From CG2-30-51-40 sp041753575 (lineage in GTDB: Bacteria > Desulfobacterota > DSM-4660 > Desulfatiglandales > Desulfatiglandaceae): a stretch of 64,000 nucleotides of DNA. Position numbers and translations under genes: made by a program. Below, in pieces: positions 25,417 to 35,700 of this stretch. Each line of letters opens with the position of its first letter. The first letter of the stretch is position 1. The notes under the pieces are model-generated. The model saw only the letters and a list, made by a program, of their open reading frames with translations. It searched no databases and had not been told where the DNA came from. Location of the stretch: positions 1 to 64,000 of the forward strand of contig JBGSUA010000128.1 in assembly GCA_041753575.1 (NCBI GenBank), read 5' to 3'.

Positions 25417-27852
25417 TTGTTGCGCCGTCACCTTTTTCATGTTCTCTTCTCCCTTATCGGGGGCATCCTTGCAGCAGATTGGCTGGCAGAGGAGCCGGCC
25501 TTCTTTCTTATTGCCTCGAGCACGGCACTCATGGGCCTTGCGGCCGCAGCCCTTTTTGGGGCAGGATCACGGCTTGCCTGGTGTTTGACCGCCTTTTTCT
25601 TTCTCGGGATAGTGCTCCATAGCTCATCGAGATCTGCCTCGGTCATCGGACCTTACGCCAGGGCAAGGGCCGTGGTTACAGTTGAAGGTACTGTAACTGA
25701 GCCCGTGAGGGTCGTTGATGGAGTAGGGAGGCTGACGCTGAGGGCCTCTTCTTTCATCCAAGACCATAGAAGCACCCCTTGTTCCGAGGCTATCCTCGTC
25801 ACAATCTACGGAAATGTGCCGGTTCTCATGCCGGGACAAAGGATCGTGTTTCCGGCAAGGCTCAGGTCTTTTACCAATTTCAACAATCCGGGCAGATATG
25901 ACTATGAAAAGGCCATGGCCGTCAAAGGCATTACGTGCTCAGCCTCCGTCTCAGACGGAAGACGTGTGGTCCCTATGGGAGAAGGCAGGCTCCATCCTGC
26001 CGAACGTCTGATACATTTTCTCAAAAACCCTGCAAGGGAGATGTTTGCCGGAGGGCTTGAGGGAGATCAGCTTAACGTCCTTATGGCCCTGGTTCTGGGA
26101 GAAGGGCAGGGGTTAACGGATGAATTGAGGGATAGTTTCAGCAGGACTGGACTGAGCCATGTGCTTGCGGTTTCAGGGCTTCATGTCGGGATGGTAGCCT
26201 TTGCCGCCTTCTTTTTATTTAACTGGATCATGCTCAGGTCATACCGACTGGCCCTGGCCCTTGACGTAAGAAAGTGGGCTGCGGTCATGACATTCATCCC
26301 GGTGCTCCTCTACGCGTTTCTTTCGGGATTTCAGATATCGGCCCAAAGGGCGCTCATAATGGTTTCTGTCTTTCTCTTTTCCATTCTAATGGATCGAAGC
26401 CGTGATATGTGGTCTTCGCTCGCGCTTGCCGGGATAGTGATCCTTGCAGTTGAACCTCTGGCCCTCTTCAGCATCTCTTTTCAGTTATCATTCGGCGCAG
26501 TGATAGGGATTCTCTGGCTTGGGCCTTTCATCATCGGCTTTTTCAACCGGAGAAGTCTTCCCAGGGTATTGCTCTATCCCATAGGCATTGTCTCTGCCAC
26601 GGTATCGGCAACGATATCTTTGCTGCCGGTGACGAGTTTTTATTTCAACCAGATCTCAATGGTTTCCATCCCTGCCAATCTCATCGTTGTACCGATCCTG
26701 GGTCTATTGGTTCTCCCTATGGGACTCCTGTCGGTTTTTCTTCTGCCGGTGAGCCATACCCTATCAGACCTTGCCCTTTATGCCGCGGCAATGGGGACTG
26801 ATGCCATGCTTTCCGTTATAGGGTTCTTTTCCGGACTGCAATGGGCATCCATCTGGGTCGCAAAGCCCAATATCGCAGAAATGGGAATCTTCATTGGCAT
26901 CATCGCAGTGATTCCCATTCTCAGGGCAAGGAGATGGGCAAGGCCTGTAGCTTTCTTCCTGTTGGCTCTATGGGCCTGCGATACTGTTTACTGGATGTAC
27001 CGCCTGAACCATGAAGAGGCTCTAAAGATAACCTATCTCGATGTCGCCCAGGGAAACGCCGCCCTTATAGAAATGCCCGGCGGGAAGAGGATGCTTATTG
27101 ACGGAGGCGGCTTCGCGAGAGATACATTCGACGTTGGACGCTTTGTGGTAGCTCCCTTTCTGTGGAGCAAAAAGATCAGGCAGGTTGACTATATTGTCTT
27201 AAGCCACCCGCAGGCAGACCACATGAACGGGCTCAGATTTATAGCAAAGGCGTTTTCTCCCGGGGAATTTTGGCACAGTGGGGCAGAGACAGCGTCATCA
27301 TCCTTTCGCAAACTGCTGGCAGCCGTGAGAGAAAATGGAATAAAGGAGATAAGACTGCCGGAATTGAGTGCGCGAGGGCAGATTGGGGGTGTGAGCTTTG
27401 AAGTCTTTCACCCTTCTGCTGCCGAGCCTCTTCCCAGGTTTTGTGATGTCAGGGAAGATCTCAACGCCTTCTCCCTGGTACTGAAAGCCTCATTTCAGGG
27501 AACTTCCTTTCTTTTCCCGGGAGATATCGAGGAGGTTACTGAGACAGAGCTGGCAGGCAGGCTGGGTTCCTCTCTCAGCTCGGATACGCTCCTTGTGCCC
27601 CATCATGGAAGCAAGACTTCCAGCACTGAAGCATTTCTCAGCCACGTGAGGCCCAGGCTCTGTGTTATCTCATGCGGCAGGGAGGGGATGTTCGGGTTTC
27701 CGCACAAAGAGGCGCTTGACAGGCTCGAAGCGACTGGGGCAAAGATACTCAGAACCGACAGGGAAGGGGCAATAGAGATAAAGAGCGACCATGGAGTGAT
27801 AGAGATCAAGACCTTTTCAGGGAAAAGATATACTCTAAAGACATCAAATTGA
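25417..27852 (+). CDS. comEC: DNA internalization protein ComEC/Rec2
   Basis: About 811 residues, starting at a TTG 1 nt after the murA stop (AGGG upstream); a second TTG follows at once. Longer frames overlap murA and lack family-like sequence. N-terminal membrane helices and an OB-like domain (VTVEGTVTEPVRVVDGVGRL), then the competence core (LSHVLAVSGLHVGMVAF), many transmembrane helices to about 540, and a C-terminal MBL domain (ITYLDVAQGNAALIEMPGGKRMLIDGGG, SHPQADHMNGL, VPHHGSKTSS). It forms the inner-membrane DNA channel for transformation. Confidence 0.93.
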   Translation: MLRRHLFHVLFSLIGGILAADWLAEEPAFFLIASSTALMGLAAAALFGAGSRLAWCLTAFFFLGIVLHSSSRSASVIGPYARARAVVTVEGTVTEPVRVVDGVGRLTLRASSFIQDHRSTPCSEAILVTIYGNVPVLMPGQRIVFPARLRSFTNFNNPGRYDYEKAMAVKGITCSASVSDGRRVVPMGEGRLHPAERLIHFLKNPAREMFAGGLEGDQLNVLMALVLGEGQGLTDELRDSFSRTGLSHVLAVSGLHVGMVAFAAFFLFNWIMLRSYRLALALDVRKWAAVMTFIPVLLYAFLSGFQISAQRALIMVSVFLFSILMDRSRDMWSSLALAGIVILAVEPLALFSISFQLSFGAVIGILWLGPFIIGFFNRRSLPRVLLYPIGIVSATVSATISLLPVTSFYFNQISMVSIPANLIVVPILGLLVLPMGLLSVFLLPVSHTLSDLALYAAAMGTDAMLSVIGFFSGLQWASIWVAKPNIAEMGIFIGIIAVIPILRARRWARPVAFFLLALWACDTVYWMYRLNHEEALKITYLDVAQGNAALIEMPGGKRMLIDGGGFARDTFDVGRFVVAPFLWSKKIRQVDYIVLSHPQADHMNGLRFIAKAFSPGEFWHSGAETASSSFRKLLAAVRENGIKEIRLPELSARGQIGGVSFEVFHPSAAEPLPRFCDVREDLNAFSLVLKASFQGTSFLFPGDIEEVTETELAGRLGSSLSSDTLLVPHHGSKTSSTEAFLSHVRPRLCVISCGREGMFGFPHKEALDRLEATGAKILRTDREGAIEIKSDHGVIEIKTFSGKRYTLKTSN

Positions 27853-27893
27853 CGAGTTGGCCTTAATTCGCTTTTATCGGAGAAGATGAAACC

Positions 27894-29234
27894 ATGAGAC
27901 ACGTGTGCCAGAGTTGCGGCTATCAGAGCCCTAAGTGGCTTGGCCGCTGCCCGGAGTGCGGGGAATGGAACACCATGGTTGAGGATCAGGAGGTTTCTCA
28001 CAAGAAACGAAGCCGAGCCGGCTCTCTTCAGGATCCTAAGCCTATAGATCAGATAACCATGGCCCCCGAGATGCGTCTTACTACAGGGATAAAGGAATTC
28101 GACCGAACCCTGGGCGGAGGCCTGGTTCCTGGCTCCCTCACCCTGATAGGAGGTGATCCTGGGATAGGGAAATCCACCCTGGTTTTGCAGGTACTGGACC
28201 GCCTCTCAAGAAAGGGCGTCCGATCGATTTATCTATCCGGAGAAGAGTCGGCTCAACAGATAAGGCTGAGGGCCGACCGTCTTGGTGCTTCATCCCCTTT
28301 GCTCCATGTGATGACAGGGACCTGCGTTGAGGAGATTATGGACAAGGTTCGTCCCTTCAAGCCGGGGTTGCTGGCCGTTGACTCGATACAGACCATGTTT
28401 ACGGAGGATATTGCATCCGCCCCGGGAAGCGTCGGTCAGGTGAGAGAGGCGGCAAGGCGTTTCATGTCCTACGCGAAACAGACAGGCGTGCCCGTCTTCC
28501 TGGTTGGCCATGTGACAAAAGATGGCGCCATAGCAGGCCCAAAGCTACTGGAGCATCTCGTTGACACAGTGCTCTATTTTGAAGGAGATCTTGGGCATAT
28601 CTTCCGAATCCTGAGGGCAGTTAAGAACCGATACGGATCTACAAACGAAATCGGGGTTTTTGAGATGAAGGACGCAGGCCTTGAGGAAGTGGGGAATCCC
28701 TCCAGAGTTCTGCTTGAAGAAAGGCCCGAGGGCGCATCCGGATCGGTCGTGACTCCCTGTCTTGAGGGAACAAGGCCCCTTCTTCTGGAAATTCAGGCAC
28801 TGGTCGGATCCAGCGCGATCGGGATACCCAGGCGCACCGCAGTTGGCGTTGATCATAACCGCATATCTCTTCTTGTGGCGGTCCTGGGAAAAAGGCTTGA
28901 GATTAAGCTAGGGGATCAGGACATCTTCGTGAATGTCGCTGGAGGCCTTAGGGTGGATGAGCCTGCCGCGGATCTGGCTATTGTCTCAGCAATGATTTCA
29001 AGCTTCCTCAACAGGCCTATTGAAAGGGATGCCGTAATATTCGGCGAGGTTGGACTTGCAGGGGAGATCAGGGGAGTGAGCCAGCCTGATCTGCGGGTAA
29101 GAGAGGCGAAGAAGCTGGGGTTCAATCGCTGCATAATGCCAAAAAGCAATGCCGAAGGCCGAAGCGATTTCGTGAAAGGCATAAAAATAGAGGGGACAGC
29201 CTCCCTCCAGGAACTCTTCAGGGCGCTTTTCTAA
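27894..29234 (+). CDS. radA: DNA repair protein RadA
   Basis: 446 residues. Zn finger CQSCGYQSPKWLGRCPECGEWNT, RecA-like ATPase with Walker A GGDPGIGKSTLVLQ, the RadA motif KNRYGSTNEIGVFEM, and the C-terminal Lon-like domain (VFVNVAGGLRVDEPAADLAI). It helps branch migration in recombination repair. 41 bp after comEC, in the same plus-strand run; RadA also acts in natural transformation in some bacteria, which fits the comEC neighbour. Confidence 0.97.
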   Translation: MRHVCQSCGYQSPKWLGRCPECGEWNTMVEDQEVSHKKRSRAGSLQDPKPIDQITMAPEMRLTTGIKEFDRTLGGGLVPGSLTLIGGDPGIGKSTLVLQVLDRLSRKGVRSIYLSGEESAQQIRLRADRLGASSPLLHVMTGTCVEEIMDKVRPFKPGLLAVDSIQTMFTEDIASAPGSVGQVREAARRFMSYAKQTGVPVFLVGHVTKDGAIAGPKLLEHLVDTVLYFEGDLGHIFRILRAVKNRYGSTNEIGVFEMKDAGLEEVGNPSRVLLEERPEGASGSVVTPCLEGTRPLLLEIQALVGSSAIGIPRRTAVGVDHNRISLLVAVLGKRLEIKLGDQDIFVNVAGGLRVDEPAADLAIVSAMISSFLNRPIERDAVIFGEVGLAGEIRGVSQPDLRVREAKKLGFNRCIMPKSNAEGRSDFVKGIKIEGTASLQELFRALF

Positions 29235-29291
29235 CCGGGATTGCCTTTTTGTTCTTCCATTTTGAGAAAAAATTGCTATCCTCTCTCAGCT

Positions 29292-30485
29292 ATGAAAAAG
29301 AATACACACATTCAAAAAGAGACTTCAGATCCGACCGTAAGTGCCCTTCGCCCCTTCGGCACCAGTATCTTCACAGAGATGACCGCCCTTGCTAATGAAT
29401 TTGGAGCAGTGAATCTTTCCCAGGGATTCCCAGATTTCGAAGGCCCCCTGGAGGTAAGGCAGAAGGCGGCAGAGGCCATTATCAGAGGACCCAATCAATA
29501 TCCTCCCTCCATGGGGATACCTGCCATAAGGCAGGCCATCGCCAGAAAGATGATGCGCTTTTACGGCATAGATGTAGATCCGGCAACGGAAATAACAGTA
29601 ACCGCAGGGGCAACGGAGGGCCTGACAGCAACGCTTCTAGGTATTCTTGAACCTGGAGACGAGGTGATCCTCATAGAGCCTGCCTACGATTCCTATGCGC
29701 CCATTGCCTCCCTCGCTGGGGCCAAGATTCGGTTCGTAAGGCTCACGCCGCCGGATTTCAACCTTCCTCTTCATGATCTTGAGGCGGCTTTCGGTCCGCG
29801 GACAAAGGCCATCATGATCAATACGCCCCAGAATCCCTGCGGCAAGGTCTTTACCAGGAAAGAGCTCTCCTTTATAGGGAATCTCTGCGAGAAGCATAAC
29901 TGCTATGCCATAAGCGATGAGGTTTACGAGCACCTGGTTTATGGTGAGAAAACCCACGTCACCCTTCTATCTATTCCTTCCCTTCGGCAAAGAGGCTTTC
30001 TCGTTTCATCAACCGCGAAGACTTTCTCCATGACCGGATGGAAGCAGGGCTATGTGATCGCCGCGCCTCCTCTTTCAAGGGCCGTGCGCATGAGCCACCA
30101 GTTCATAACCTTCAGCGGCCAGCCCGCGTTGCAGGAGGCCATGGCCATGGCGATAGATTCCCCCGATTCTTACTACGGCCAGCTCCTCGAATCCTACACG
30201 CGGAAGAAGGGTTATCTATGTGAGGCCTTAAAGGAGCTGGGCTTTCATGTCCTTGAACCTGAAGGGGCCTATTACGTGCTAGCAGACGTTCGTCCCCTGG
30301 GTTTTGAAGATGATTACGGCTTCTGCAGGATGCTTCCCAAAGAGGCGGGCGTAGCCGCCATCCCGTCTTCCTGCTTTTGGAAGGAGAGGAGTTGCGCCAG
30401 GGAACTTGTGCGATTCTGCTTTTGCAAGAAAGACGAAACCCTCGAGGAAGGGGTAAGACGCCTCAGGAAGTGGCTTGGGAAATAA
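29292..30485 (+). CDS. Class I/II PLP aminotransferase (glutamine/methionine transaminase type)
   Basis: 397 residues from ATG 29292; upstream in-frame TTG at 29241 adds residues with no family match. Fold type I: ITVTAGATEGLTATLLGIL, INTPQNPCGKVFTRKEL, AISDEVYEHLVYG, and the PLP lysine in SSTAKTFSMTGWKQGY. Most like kynurenine/glutamine transaminase K (YbdL). The next gene is an omega-amidase, which in other bacteria partners this enzyme to hydrolyse the alpha-ketoglutaramate made from glutamine and to drive methionine salvage. Confidence 0.9.
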   Translation: MKKNTHIQKETSDPTVSALRPFGTSIFTEMTALANEFGAVNLSQGFPDFEGPLEVRQKAAEAIIRGPNQYPPSMGIPAIRQAIARKMMRFYGIDVDPATEITVTAGATEGLTATLLGILEPGDEVILIEPAYDSYAPIASLAGAKIRFVRLTPPDFNLPLHDLEAAFGPRTKAIMINTPQNPCGKVFTRKELSFIGNLCEKHNCYAISDEVYEHLVYGEKTHVTLLSIPSLRQRGFLVSSTAKTFSMTGWKQGYVIAAPPLSRAVRMSHQFITFSGQPALQEAMAMAIDSPDSYYGQLLESYTRKKGYLCEALKELGFHVLEPEGAYYVLADVRPLGFEDDYGFCRMLPKEAGVAAIPSSCFWKERSCARELVRFCFCKKDETLEEGVRRLRKWLGK

Positions 30486-30500
30486 GAGGTTTTTAAAGAG

Positions 30501-31280
30501 ATGAAGGTTGCCGGATTTCAGATTGATATTGCCTGGCACGACCGCAAGGCCAATCACGAAAAGATACGAAGAGTTGCATCCATGGCCCGTGAAAAGGGGG
30601 CGGATCTCTTCGTCCTCCCCGAGATGTGCTCGACCGGCTTTTCCATGGATACAAGCGTCACCCCCGAGCCCATTGACGGCCCCACCCCGACGCTTTTCAG
30701 AAGCGTCGCAAGGGATACCGGGATGACCGTCGTGGGCGGATTTGCCCTTGCGAGGCCGCAAGGAAGACCCCAGAATGTCTCACTGGCCGTCGGCAAGGAC
30801 GGAACCGACCTTGCCCTTTACGCAAAGATTCATCAGATCGCGATCCTTGATGAACACAACCACTATGATCCGGGATCAAAGCCTGTGGTATTCTCGCTTG
30901 ACTGCACAGCGGCAGCCTGCTTTGTATGTTATGATCTCAGGTTTCCTGAGATATTCAGGGCCGTGGTGGATAGATGCGGCCTGATAATGGTTATAGCCTC
31001 ATGGCCCGCAAGCCGACAGTCCCATTGGGACGCCCTTCTCAAAGCGCGCGCCATAGAAAGCCAGTGCTTCGTCGTCGGTGTAAACAGGACAGGCCCTGGA
31101 GGCGGACTTCAATTTACAGGCGGATCTGCCGTCATTGATCCTCTCGGAAACATCCTTGCCCATGGAGGGGAAGGAGAAGGACTTGTAATCGCCGACATTG
31201 ATTCGGCAAAGGTCTCCGAGGTGAGGTCGGCCATGCCGTTCTTGAAGGACCGGATACCGGATCTGGCCTTGAGATCGTAA
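30501..31280 (+). CDS. Carbon-nitrogen hydrolase, probable omega-amidase
   Basis: 259 residues. Nitrilase fold with Glu-Lys-Cys triad: E in LFVLPEMCSTGFS, K in ALYAKIHQIAI, C in ACFVCYDLRFPEIFR. Likely hydrolyses alpha-ketoglutaramate or alpha-ketosuccinamate to the 2-oxoacid and ammonia. Located 15 bp after the transaminase, so the two probably act as the glutamine transaminase/omega-amidase route. Last gene of the murA-to-amidase run. Confidence 0.9.
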   Translation: MKVAGFQIDIAWHDRKANHEKIRRVASMAREKGADLFVLPEMCSTGFSMDTSVTPEPIDGPTPTLFRSVARDTGMTVVGGFALARPQGRPQNVSLAVGKDGTDLALYAKIHQIAILDEHNHYDPGSKPVVFSLDCTAAACFVCYDLRFPEIFRAVVDRCGLIMVIASWPASRQSHWDALLKARAIESQCFVVGVNRTGPGGGLQFTGGSAVIDPLGNILAHGGEGEGLVIADIDSAKVSEVRSAMPFLKDRIPDLALRS

Positions 31281-31381
31281 GGAGTCAGGCTGCGGGGGCA
31301 GGCTTGTCGGGCGGCAAGTCGGAGAAAAGATCCGCGTAGTCCAGAAGGAGCTGAGCGGGACTCAAGTCAAGGACGGATGGT

Positions 31382-32497
31382 TCACGGGCACGTGTCCGAA
31401 TGGAAAGTAAAGGCCTCATCGTAAACCCCTGCGCATTTAACCGTCCCCAGCGTGCCTGTTATCTGGCTTGCTCCGGCTCTAACGGTTGCGGCGTTGTTGT
31501 CATTGCGCAGGCCGTAACTATCCCCGCTTATTACGGAATTATGAACATAGATGTTCCCTGCCGTATTGGCGTTCAAAATACCCCAACTGTCTGTCCCCCC
31601 ATGGGCATCAATCCTGGACCAGAGAACAGTGATTGCCGAAGATCCTTCGTGGTAGATCCCATAATTCCAACCGGTTGCCAGACGCGCAGAAATATCAGAA
31701 TGCTTTATCTCCAAGAGGCAACTGCTTCCCACCGAGATACCGTAAGCATACTGTTTCGATGAACTCGCCTTGATAATTGAGTCCTCTATTTTCGGTGTTC
31801 CTTTGTAGGCCTGAATTCCATAATCATGAGAAGTTGTCGCGCCATAGGCATGGGCATAAACATGGCTCAGCAGCGGAGAGGAATCATAGCAGTAGATGGC
31901 CATATTAGGATTGCCTCCTGTAGCCTCTGCCGTAACATGACTTATCCTTAACGGCCCCCTCGTTCCGGTGCCGACACCGCTCAGGTATATGGCCACAGCC
32001 CAACCCCCCGTGTTGCCCTCATGTCTGATTGAAAGGAAACGCAGCTCGGCCTCATGGATGCCGGAGACCACTCCCAGGCTGGAAGGATGCCCTTTAATGA
32101 GGGTGGGGGTCTGGCCGGAGCCCTCTATATCAACAAACCACTTCATTTGAAGGGTGTTGTCACCGATGTCGTATATGCCCGGCTCGATCTTAAGAAGGTA
32201 TGGCGTTGATGAGGAAGCATCAGTGATAGCCGCCAGTCTGGAGAGAAGGGATGCCCCGTTCTCGGAAGGAGTACCGACAGGTGAGACGAGCACCGTTGAG
32301 ACATATTCCCTTGATGCCGTCTTCTGGACAGTCAAGTCAGGGAAAATAATGCCTTTCCCGGGGCCTGTCAGGTTCAGGTTGCCTGAGACAGCCGTATCCC
32401 CCAGCAGGGAAATGTCCTCGGCATAGCTTTGTATGGATACCAGAGCTATTAAAATCACAGCGCCAATGATTGACTGTCTTTTCGCTTTCCCGATCAT
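31382..32497 (-). CDS. Secreted right-handed beta-helix protein
   Basis: 371 residues with an N-terminal signal peptide (hydrophobic residues 10-25, likely cut after SYA). From about 100 there are repeated beta-helix coils (IRHEGNTGGWAVAIYLSG, AYGISVGSSCLLEIKHSDI, WGILNANTAGNIYVHNSVI). C-terminus CAGVYDEAFTFHSDTCP has a possible disulfide. Similar Ser/Asn-rich surface proteins are common in sediment bacteria; function unknown (adhesin, glycan-binding or tail-fibre-like). The start has AAGGAGG upstream. Confidence 0.85.
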   Translation of the reverse strand: MIGKAKRQSIIGAVILIALVSIQSYAEDISLLGDTAVSGNLNLTGPGKGIIFPDLTVQKTASREYVSTVLVSPVGTPSENGASLLSRLAAITDASSSTPYLLKIEPGIYDIGDNTLQMKWFVDIEGSGQTPTLIKGHPSSLGVVSGIHEAELRFLSIRHEGNTGGWAVAIYLSGVGTGTRGPLRISHVTAEATGGNPNMAIYCYDSSPLLSHVYAHAYGATTSHDYGIQAYKGTPKIEDSIIKASSSKQYAYGISVGSSCLLEIKHSDISARLATGWNYGIYHEGSSAITVLWSRIDAHGGTDSWGILNANTAGNIYVHNSVISGDSYGLRNDNNAATVRAGASQITGTLGTVKCAGVYDEAFTFHSDTCP

Positions 32498-32665
32498 TTC
32501 ATCCTCCTTGATATTTTTGGCTTACGTTAATGATGAAATCTTTGGAGTGCCGCCATCAGCTTTCGTCAAATACTAAGTAGGGCTGATAATCCATAACGCT
32601 GACAAATTTTTATGAACGGTTCTTATCAAGACAGACGACGATTGGAAAAACTGCGATAAGTAAGA

Positions 32666-32690
32666 GGGAGGTCCCAACTGGGGACCTCCC
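32666..32690 (-). terminator. Strong terminator hairpin after nifJ
   Basis: GGGAGGTCCC / GGGACCTCCC, 10 perfect pairs with a 5-nt loop, 15 bp past the nifJ stop. On the minus strand it is followed by a T-rich run (TCTTACTT). Confidence 0.75.
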
Positions 32691-32704
32691 AAATCATATT
32701 GGAA

Positions 32705-35700
32705 CTAGGCTGTTGCCCCTTCAACTCCAGCCAGACGCTTGTAGGTTGCCACCCGCTCCTTCATTTCGGCCTCGGCCTTCTTGAAGAGCTCTTCTGCCTG
32801 TTCAGGGAAGGTTCTGGTCAGGCTTGAATAGCGTACCTCACCCATCAGAAAATCCCTGAAATTGCCGGTTGGCTCCTTGGAATCGAGCATGAGGGGATTT
32901 TTACCCTGCTCCTTGAGTCTGGGATCGTATCTGTATAGGATCCAGTAGCCCGCCTCGACCGCCCTCAGCTCCTCTTCCTGACTCAGACTCATGTTGATTC
33001 CGTGGTTGATGCACGGGGAGTAGGCGATTATCAGCGACGGGCCCGGATAGCTTTCGGCTTCAAGCAGGGCCTTGAGATACTGGTTTTTGTTGGCCCCCAT
33101 AGCTACAGCAGCCACATAGATATACCCGTAGGTCATTGCGATCATGCCCAGGTCCTTTTTTCTGGTAGGCTTCCCGGCCGCCGTGAATTTGGCTACTGCC
33201 CCGGTCGGCGTTGACTTGGAGGCCTGCCCTCCAGTGTTTGAATACACCTCGGTATCCAGGACCAGCACATTCACGTCGCGACCCATGGCCAGAACATGAT
33301 CGAGGCCTCCGTATCCTATGTCATAGGCCCATCCGTCCCCTCCGATTATCCAGATGGACTTCTTTGTGAGATAATCCCTCCTGTCTAGGATCTCAAGGAA
33401 ACAGGCAGGCACCTCGCCCTTTGAATCATAGAACTTTGCCTCTATGAGACGCACAACGTCCCTGCCTATCTTTTTTGACTTATCGCCGTCGTCCATGTTC
33501 TCAAGCCATTCCTTGAGGGCATTAAAAAGCTCGCCCTCCTTTTCCGTCTCCATGGCCTCCCTGACGAAATCGGCTAGTTTCGCCCGGCGCTGGCTCACGC
33601 CAAGTTCCATGCCAAAGCCGTATTCCGCATTATCCTCGAAGAGCGAATTTGCCCAGGCCGGCCCGTGTCCCTCATGGTTGACTGTGTATGGACAACTTGG
33701 GGCCGAGCCTCCGTATATGGAAGAGCAGCCTGTAGCGTTTGCAACCAGCATCCTGTCTCCGAAAATCTGGGTCACGACCTTAATATAAGGCGTCTCGCCG
33801 CATCCGGCGCAGGCCCCTGAAAACTCAAAGAGAGGCTGCCTGAACTGGCTTCCCTTTACGGAAGTAACAGGAATCGGGTCTTCAACCGGAGGAAGCTCCA
33901 GGCTGAAGAGATGATTGGGCACCTGCTCATCTTTCTGTGTTCCGAGAGGTTTCATGATCAGGGCCTTGTTCTTGGCAGGACAGACATGGGCGCAGTTTCC
34001 GCAACCCGTGCAGTCAAGGGGGCTTACCTGGATACGATACCTGTATCCCTTGAGCTCCTTTCCTTTGGTCTCCACTGTAATAAACCCCTTCGGTGCGCCC
34101 TTGAGATCCTCTTCCTTTGCCAGAACCGGTCTTATCACCGCGTGCGGGCAGACAAATGAGCACTGATTGCACTGGATGCAGTTGTCAGGCTGCCACTCCG
34201 GGATGTTAAGGGCGATCCCACGCTTTTCGTATTTGGTAGTCCCCGTCGGGAAGATGCCATCCGGAGGCATGGCGCTCACAGGCAATTTATCTCCATGCTG
34301 GGCAAGCATGGGCCTCATTACCTCACTGACAAATTCAGGCTCATCCCTGTCTTCATAGGCCTCACGTCCGGCCTTTCCCCAGGATGCCGGCACCTTTACC
34401 TTGACAATGGCGCCTACGGTCTTGTCCACCGCCTCCCAGTTCATCTTGACGACCTTTTCTCCCTTCTTCCCGTAAGTCTTCTTGATCGCGTCTTTCATGT
34501 AGCCCACTGCCTTATCTGGAGGAAGCACGTTGGAGATCTTAAAGAACGAGGCCTGCATGATCATGTTTATGCGGCCGCCCAGGCCAAGCTCGGTAGCGAT
34601 CTTTACCGCATCAATCACATAGAAGTTGAGCTTCTTCAGAGCAATGGTGCGTTTCATGTTATCGGGAAGCTCTTTGTCCATCTGCTTGAGGCTCCAGGGC
34701 GCGTTCAACAGGAATGTGCCTCCGGCTCTTATCCCTTCCAGGATGTCATACTCGTTCACAAAGGCCGGGTTGTGGCAAGCAATAAAATCAGCATTTGTAA
34801 GCAGATATGGGGACTGTATCGCCTCCGGAGAGAAACGCAGATGACTTACGGTGATACCCCCCGATTTCTTCGCGTCATAGGCAAAGTAGCCCTGGGCATA
34901 CATATCGGTATTTTCGCCTATGATCTTTATGGTGTTCTTGTTCGCCCCTACTGTTCCATCGGCGCCCAGGCCCCAGAACTTGCACCTGACCGTACCTTCA
35001 ACGGCAGTGTCAATCGGCTCCGGCAGGGGCAGAGAGCTGTGGCTCACGTCGTCGTTTATCCCTACCGTAAAATGGTTTTTGGGCGCCATGCCATTCATAT
35101 TGTCGAAGACTGCCTTCACCATAGTTGGCGTAAGATCCTTGCTTCCAAGGCCGTAGCGTCCTCCAACTATCACGGGAAGCATGCCTTTTTCCTCAAAGAC
35201 AGTGCATACATCCTGATACAAGGGCTCCCCAAGGGCTCCAGGGGCCTTTATTCTGTCAAGTACCGCAATTCTTTCGGCAGTGGCCGGAAGCACCCTCAGG
35301 AAATGCTCCGCAGAGAACGGATGATATAACCTGACCTTCAAAAGACCCACGCGCTCGCCTAGCTTATTGAGGTAATTGACGGTCTCATTAATGACCTCAC
35401 AGCTCGAGGCCATGGATACGATCACCCTGTCGGCCTCAGGGTCTCCTACATAATCAAAAAGATGATAGGGCCTTCCAACAAGCTCGGATACCTTGTCCAT
35501 CTCTTCCTGCACTATATGGGGGACCCTTGCATAGAAAGGCGAGGATGCCTCGCGGTTCTGGAAGAAGATATCAGGATTTTGGGCCGTACCCCTGAGCTGA
35601 GGATATTCGGGGTTCAACGCCTTCTCCCTGAACTCCTCAATGGCATCCCAATCCACGAGGGAAGCCATCTCCTCATAATCTATCATCTCTATCTTCTGTA

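Noticed and set aside
34295..35329. 344-codon plus-strand frame
   Set aside because: Antisense to nifJ, whose coding is certain; composition is a mirror of it.
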